A stretch of 24,551 nt of DNA from contig JASLBU010000140.1 of NCBI GenBank assembly GCA_030146365.1, forward strand, positions 1-24,551, written 5' to 3'. The position numbers and the translations under genes are program-made. Positions 23,100-24,551 of this stretch are shown in pieces; positions within the stretch are counted from its first letter, which is position 1, and every line of letters begins with the position of its first letter. Origin of the DNA: Candidatus Limnocylindria bacterium (GTDB taxonomy: Bacteria > Chloroflexota > Limnocylindria > QHBO01). Below the pieces are notes generated by a model. The model searched no databases. It was not told the origin of the DNA and was given only the letters and a program-made list of their open reading frames with translations.

Positions 23100-24183
23100 C
23101 CAGCTGGCCCTCCTAACCCTGGGTGACCCGGCGCGAGTCACAGGCGGCTACCTGTTCCATCGACGGCTGGCGGACCGCGCGTCGCGGCACGGGATGGCCA
23201 TCACGTTCGTTTCCGTCCCGGATCTGCCGCTGGCCTGGGCCATGGTCACGGGGCCGTCCTGGCTGCGGCACCGGGCGCTGACCCGTGCCGACGCCGTCAT
23301 CCTCGACAGCATCGCCGCCGCTCCTGCGGCTCCCTGGCTCGGAGGGCTGCCAGTGCCGATCCTCGGCATGCTGCACCAGCCGATCGGCGGAATGGACACC
23401 GGTGCGCTCGCCCGGTCGGTCCGCGCGCCGTTCGACCGGTGGGCCTATCGGCGCGCGCAGGTGCTGATGGTGGCAAGCGAGTGGCTGGCGGACCAGATGC
23501 GCCGAGACGGCATACCCGACCGACGCCTGCGAGTCGTGGCGCCCGGCAAGGACCCCAGCACGACGGCAAGCGGGGATGGCGAGGACCGGGAAGTCACGGA
23601 GCGCGATCTCCGCCGCGGCCGGCGACTGGCCGCGTTGTGTGTCGCGAACTGGCTGCCACGCAAGGGCATCGTGGAGCTGCTGGACGCCGTGGCGATCCTG
23701 CCGGACGGGCTCGTCACCCTGCATCTGGTCGGTGACGCGGAGACCCACGGCCCCTATGCGAACCGAGTCAGGCGCCGACTGCGCCAACCGGATCTGCGCG
23801 AACGCGTCGTCGTGCACGGCGTCATCCCGGCCGGGAAGGTGGTGGAGATGTATCGGGCGGCCGACGCGTTCGTCCTCCCGAGCTTCGAAGAGCCATACGG
23901 CACAGTCTGGGGCGAGGCGATGGCCTTTGGCCTTCCGCTGCTCGGCTGGCATGCGGGCAACCTGCCCTTCCTGGCGGAGCACGAGCGAGAAGGGCTGCTG
24001 GCGCCGGTCGGCGACGTGGACGCGTTGAGCCGCTGCCTCGCCCGCATCGCTCACGAGCCGGGCCTGCGCGCGGAGATGAGCCGCGCAGCGGCTCGCCGCG
24101 CCGCCGCCCGCCCGACCTGGGACGAAACCGCCGAACGCTTCTTCACCGTGGTCACGGAGGTGCTCCGCCGACCACGAGGCTGA
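23089..24183 (+). CDS. Glycosyltransferase family 4 protein, divergent partner
   Basis: The 364-residue protein begins MTRTQLALLTLGDPARVTGG, a GT4-type first strand and Gly loop, and continues with ILGMLHQPIGG and MVASEWLADQM in the N-terminal domain. LCVANWLPRKGIVELLDAV opens the donor-binding domain, and LPSFEEPYGTVWGEAMAFG contains the E(x7)E pair. GGAG lies 8 bases before the ATG at 23089, within the opposite gene. The first strand leaves no room for a later start, so the overlap with the minus-strand gene appears real. The two enzymes probably act in one pathway for a surface glycan, glycolipid or small glycoside. Its last 32 bases overlap the end of the convergent HAD gene. Confidence 0.91.
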   Translation: MTRTQLALLTLGDPARVTGGYLFHRRLADRASRHGMAITFVSVPDLPLAWAMVTGPSWLRHRALTRADAVILDSIAAAPAAPWLGGLPVPILGMLHQPIGGMDTGALARSVRAPFDRWAYRRAQVLMVASEWLADQMRRDGIPDRRLRVVAPGKDPSTTASGDGEDREVTERDLRRGRRLAALCVANWLPRKGIVELLDAVAILPDGLVTLHLVGDAETHGPYANRVRRRLRQPDLRERVVVHGVIPAGKVVEMYRAADAFVLPSFEEPYGTVWGEAMAFGLPLLGWHAGNLPFLAEHEREGLLAPVGDVDALSRCLARIAHEPGLRAEMSRAAARRAAARPTWDETAERFFTVVTEVLRRPRG

Positions 24184-24551
24184 CGATCTGGCGGAGATCG
24201 GTGACGACCCGGTGCCGGCCGACATCGGCCGCGGCCGTCGCGGGCGCCGAGCGCTGGATGAGGATGGTTCGGAGTCCCATGCTGGCGGCCTCGTCGAGCT
24301 GCGCCTCTTCGTCGTCGACGAGCGTCGCGTCGGACGCATTAGTTTTCAGCGTGCGGAGCGCCAGCCCGAGCAGTGCCGGCTTGAGCATGCCTGCGTCGCA
24401 GGAAGCCGTCACGGCGTCCACCATCGGCAGCAGTCCCGCGTCGCCTACGACGCTGGCTGCCTCGGCGGATGCGTTCGTCACGATGCCGATCCGCAGCCTC
24501 GCCGCCCGAAGCTCACGAAGGGCCGGCAGCACGTCCGGGTAGACCCGAACG
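24152..24551 (-). CDS. HAD-superfamily hydrolase (5' end cut by window edge)
   Basis: The minus-strand frame is open from the right edge to a TGA at 24152-24154, giving 132 sense codons. It has the HAD cap/core arrangement: VYPDVLPALRELR, motif II IVTNAS (Thr), motif III Lys in GMLKPALLG and motif IV Asp-Asp in TLVDDEEAQLDEAASMG. The motif I DxDxT nucleophile must lie past the edge. It looks like a small phosphatase of the phosphoglycolate phosphatase or haloacid dehalogenase-like group. The 3' end overlaps the glycosyltransferase gene by 32 bases. Substrate unknown. Confidence 0.86.
   Translation of the reverse strand, partial: VRVYPDVLPALRELRAARLRIGIVTNASAEAASVVGDAGLLPMVDAVTASCDAGMLKPALLGLALRTLKTNASDATLVDDEEAQLDEAASMGLRTILIQRSAPATAAADVGRHRVVTDLRQIVSLVVGGAPP

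Noticed and set aside
1..24551. CRISPR arrays, tRNA, rRNA, insertion sequences, attachment sites
   Set aside because: No regularly spaced repeats, cloverleaf with a tRNA-like anticodon arm, transposase or long terminal inverted repeats were recognised on reading either strand.

Overview
The window is about 24.5 kb of very GC-rich DNA (estimated by eye at around 70% G+C). Codons end mostly in G or C, and several genes have a TANNNT-type -10 hexamer only 6-9 bases before the start codon, as expected for leaderless or near-leaderless mRNAs. This suits a high-GC Chloroflexota (Limnocylindria/Ellin6529-like) or an Actinomycetota member. There is no rRNA, tRNA or marker protein to decide between them. 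I found no insertion sequence, phage gene, CRISPR array or RNA gene. It reads as ordinary chromosome made of short operons in alternating directions.

Layout. (1) 1-2424, minus: a NitT/TauT/SsuABC-type uptake system with a lipoprotein binding protein and two permeases; the second runs off the left edge and the ATPase is not in the window. (2) 2521-5170, minus: an arsenic module. A promoter overlapped by an ArsR-type operator drives a previously unlisted 52-codon small gene, then arsR, then arsM; an MFS transporter with its own -10 follows. (3) 5224-7429: a small hypothetical gene divergent from an AI-2E-family membrane protein, which ends tail-to-tail with a stand-alone receiver-domain gene. 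(4) 7640-12535, plus: a secreted CAP-domain protein, then a MacB/FtsX-type ABC ATPase and permease with a PCC/DUF296 protein. (5) 12545-15643: a minus-strand protein with a PD...ExT nuclease-like signature, divergent from a GGDEF/HD-GYP protein and a hypothetical gene behind it. (6) 15684-18572, minus: a large ATPase-LuxR (LAL) regulator. (7) 18822-21334, plus: three small genes followed by rsbR-rsbS-rsbT, a stressosome cassette closed by a strong terminator. (8) 21412-24551: a YHS metal-binding protein, two head-to-head glycosyltransferases whose first codons overlap, and a HAD hydrolase cut by the right edge.

Main points for follow-up: the small gene leading the ars operon; the two glycosyltransferase genes overlapping at their 5' ends, each with its ribosome-binding site inside the other; an HD-GYP domain lacking its first metal-ligand His next to a GGDEF domain that looks fully active; a nuclease-like protein with Thr in place of the catalytic Lys; a coding-like frame that opens directly after the YHS stop codon (UGA C context); and a stressosome cassette without its usual phosphatase output. 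No clearly new multi-gene defence or mobile system was seen.
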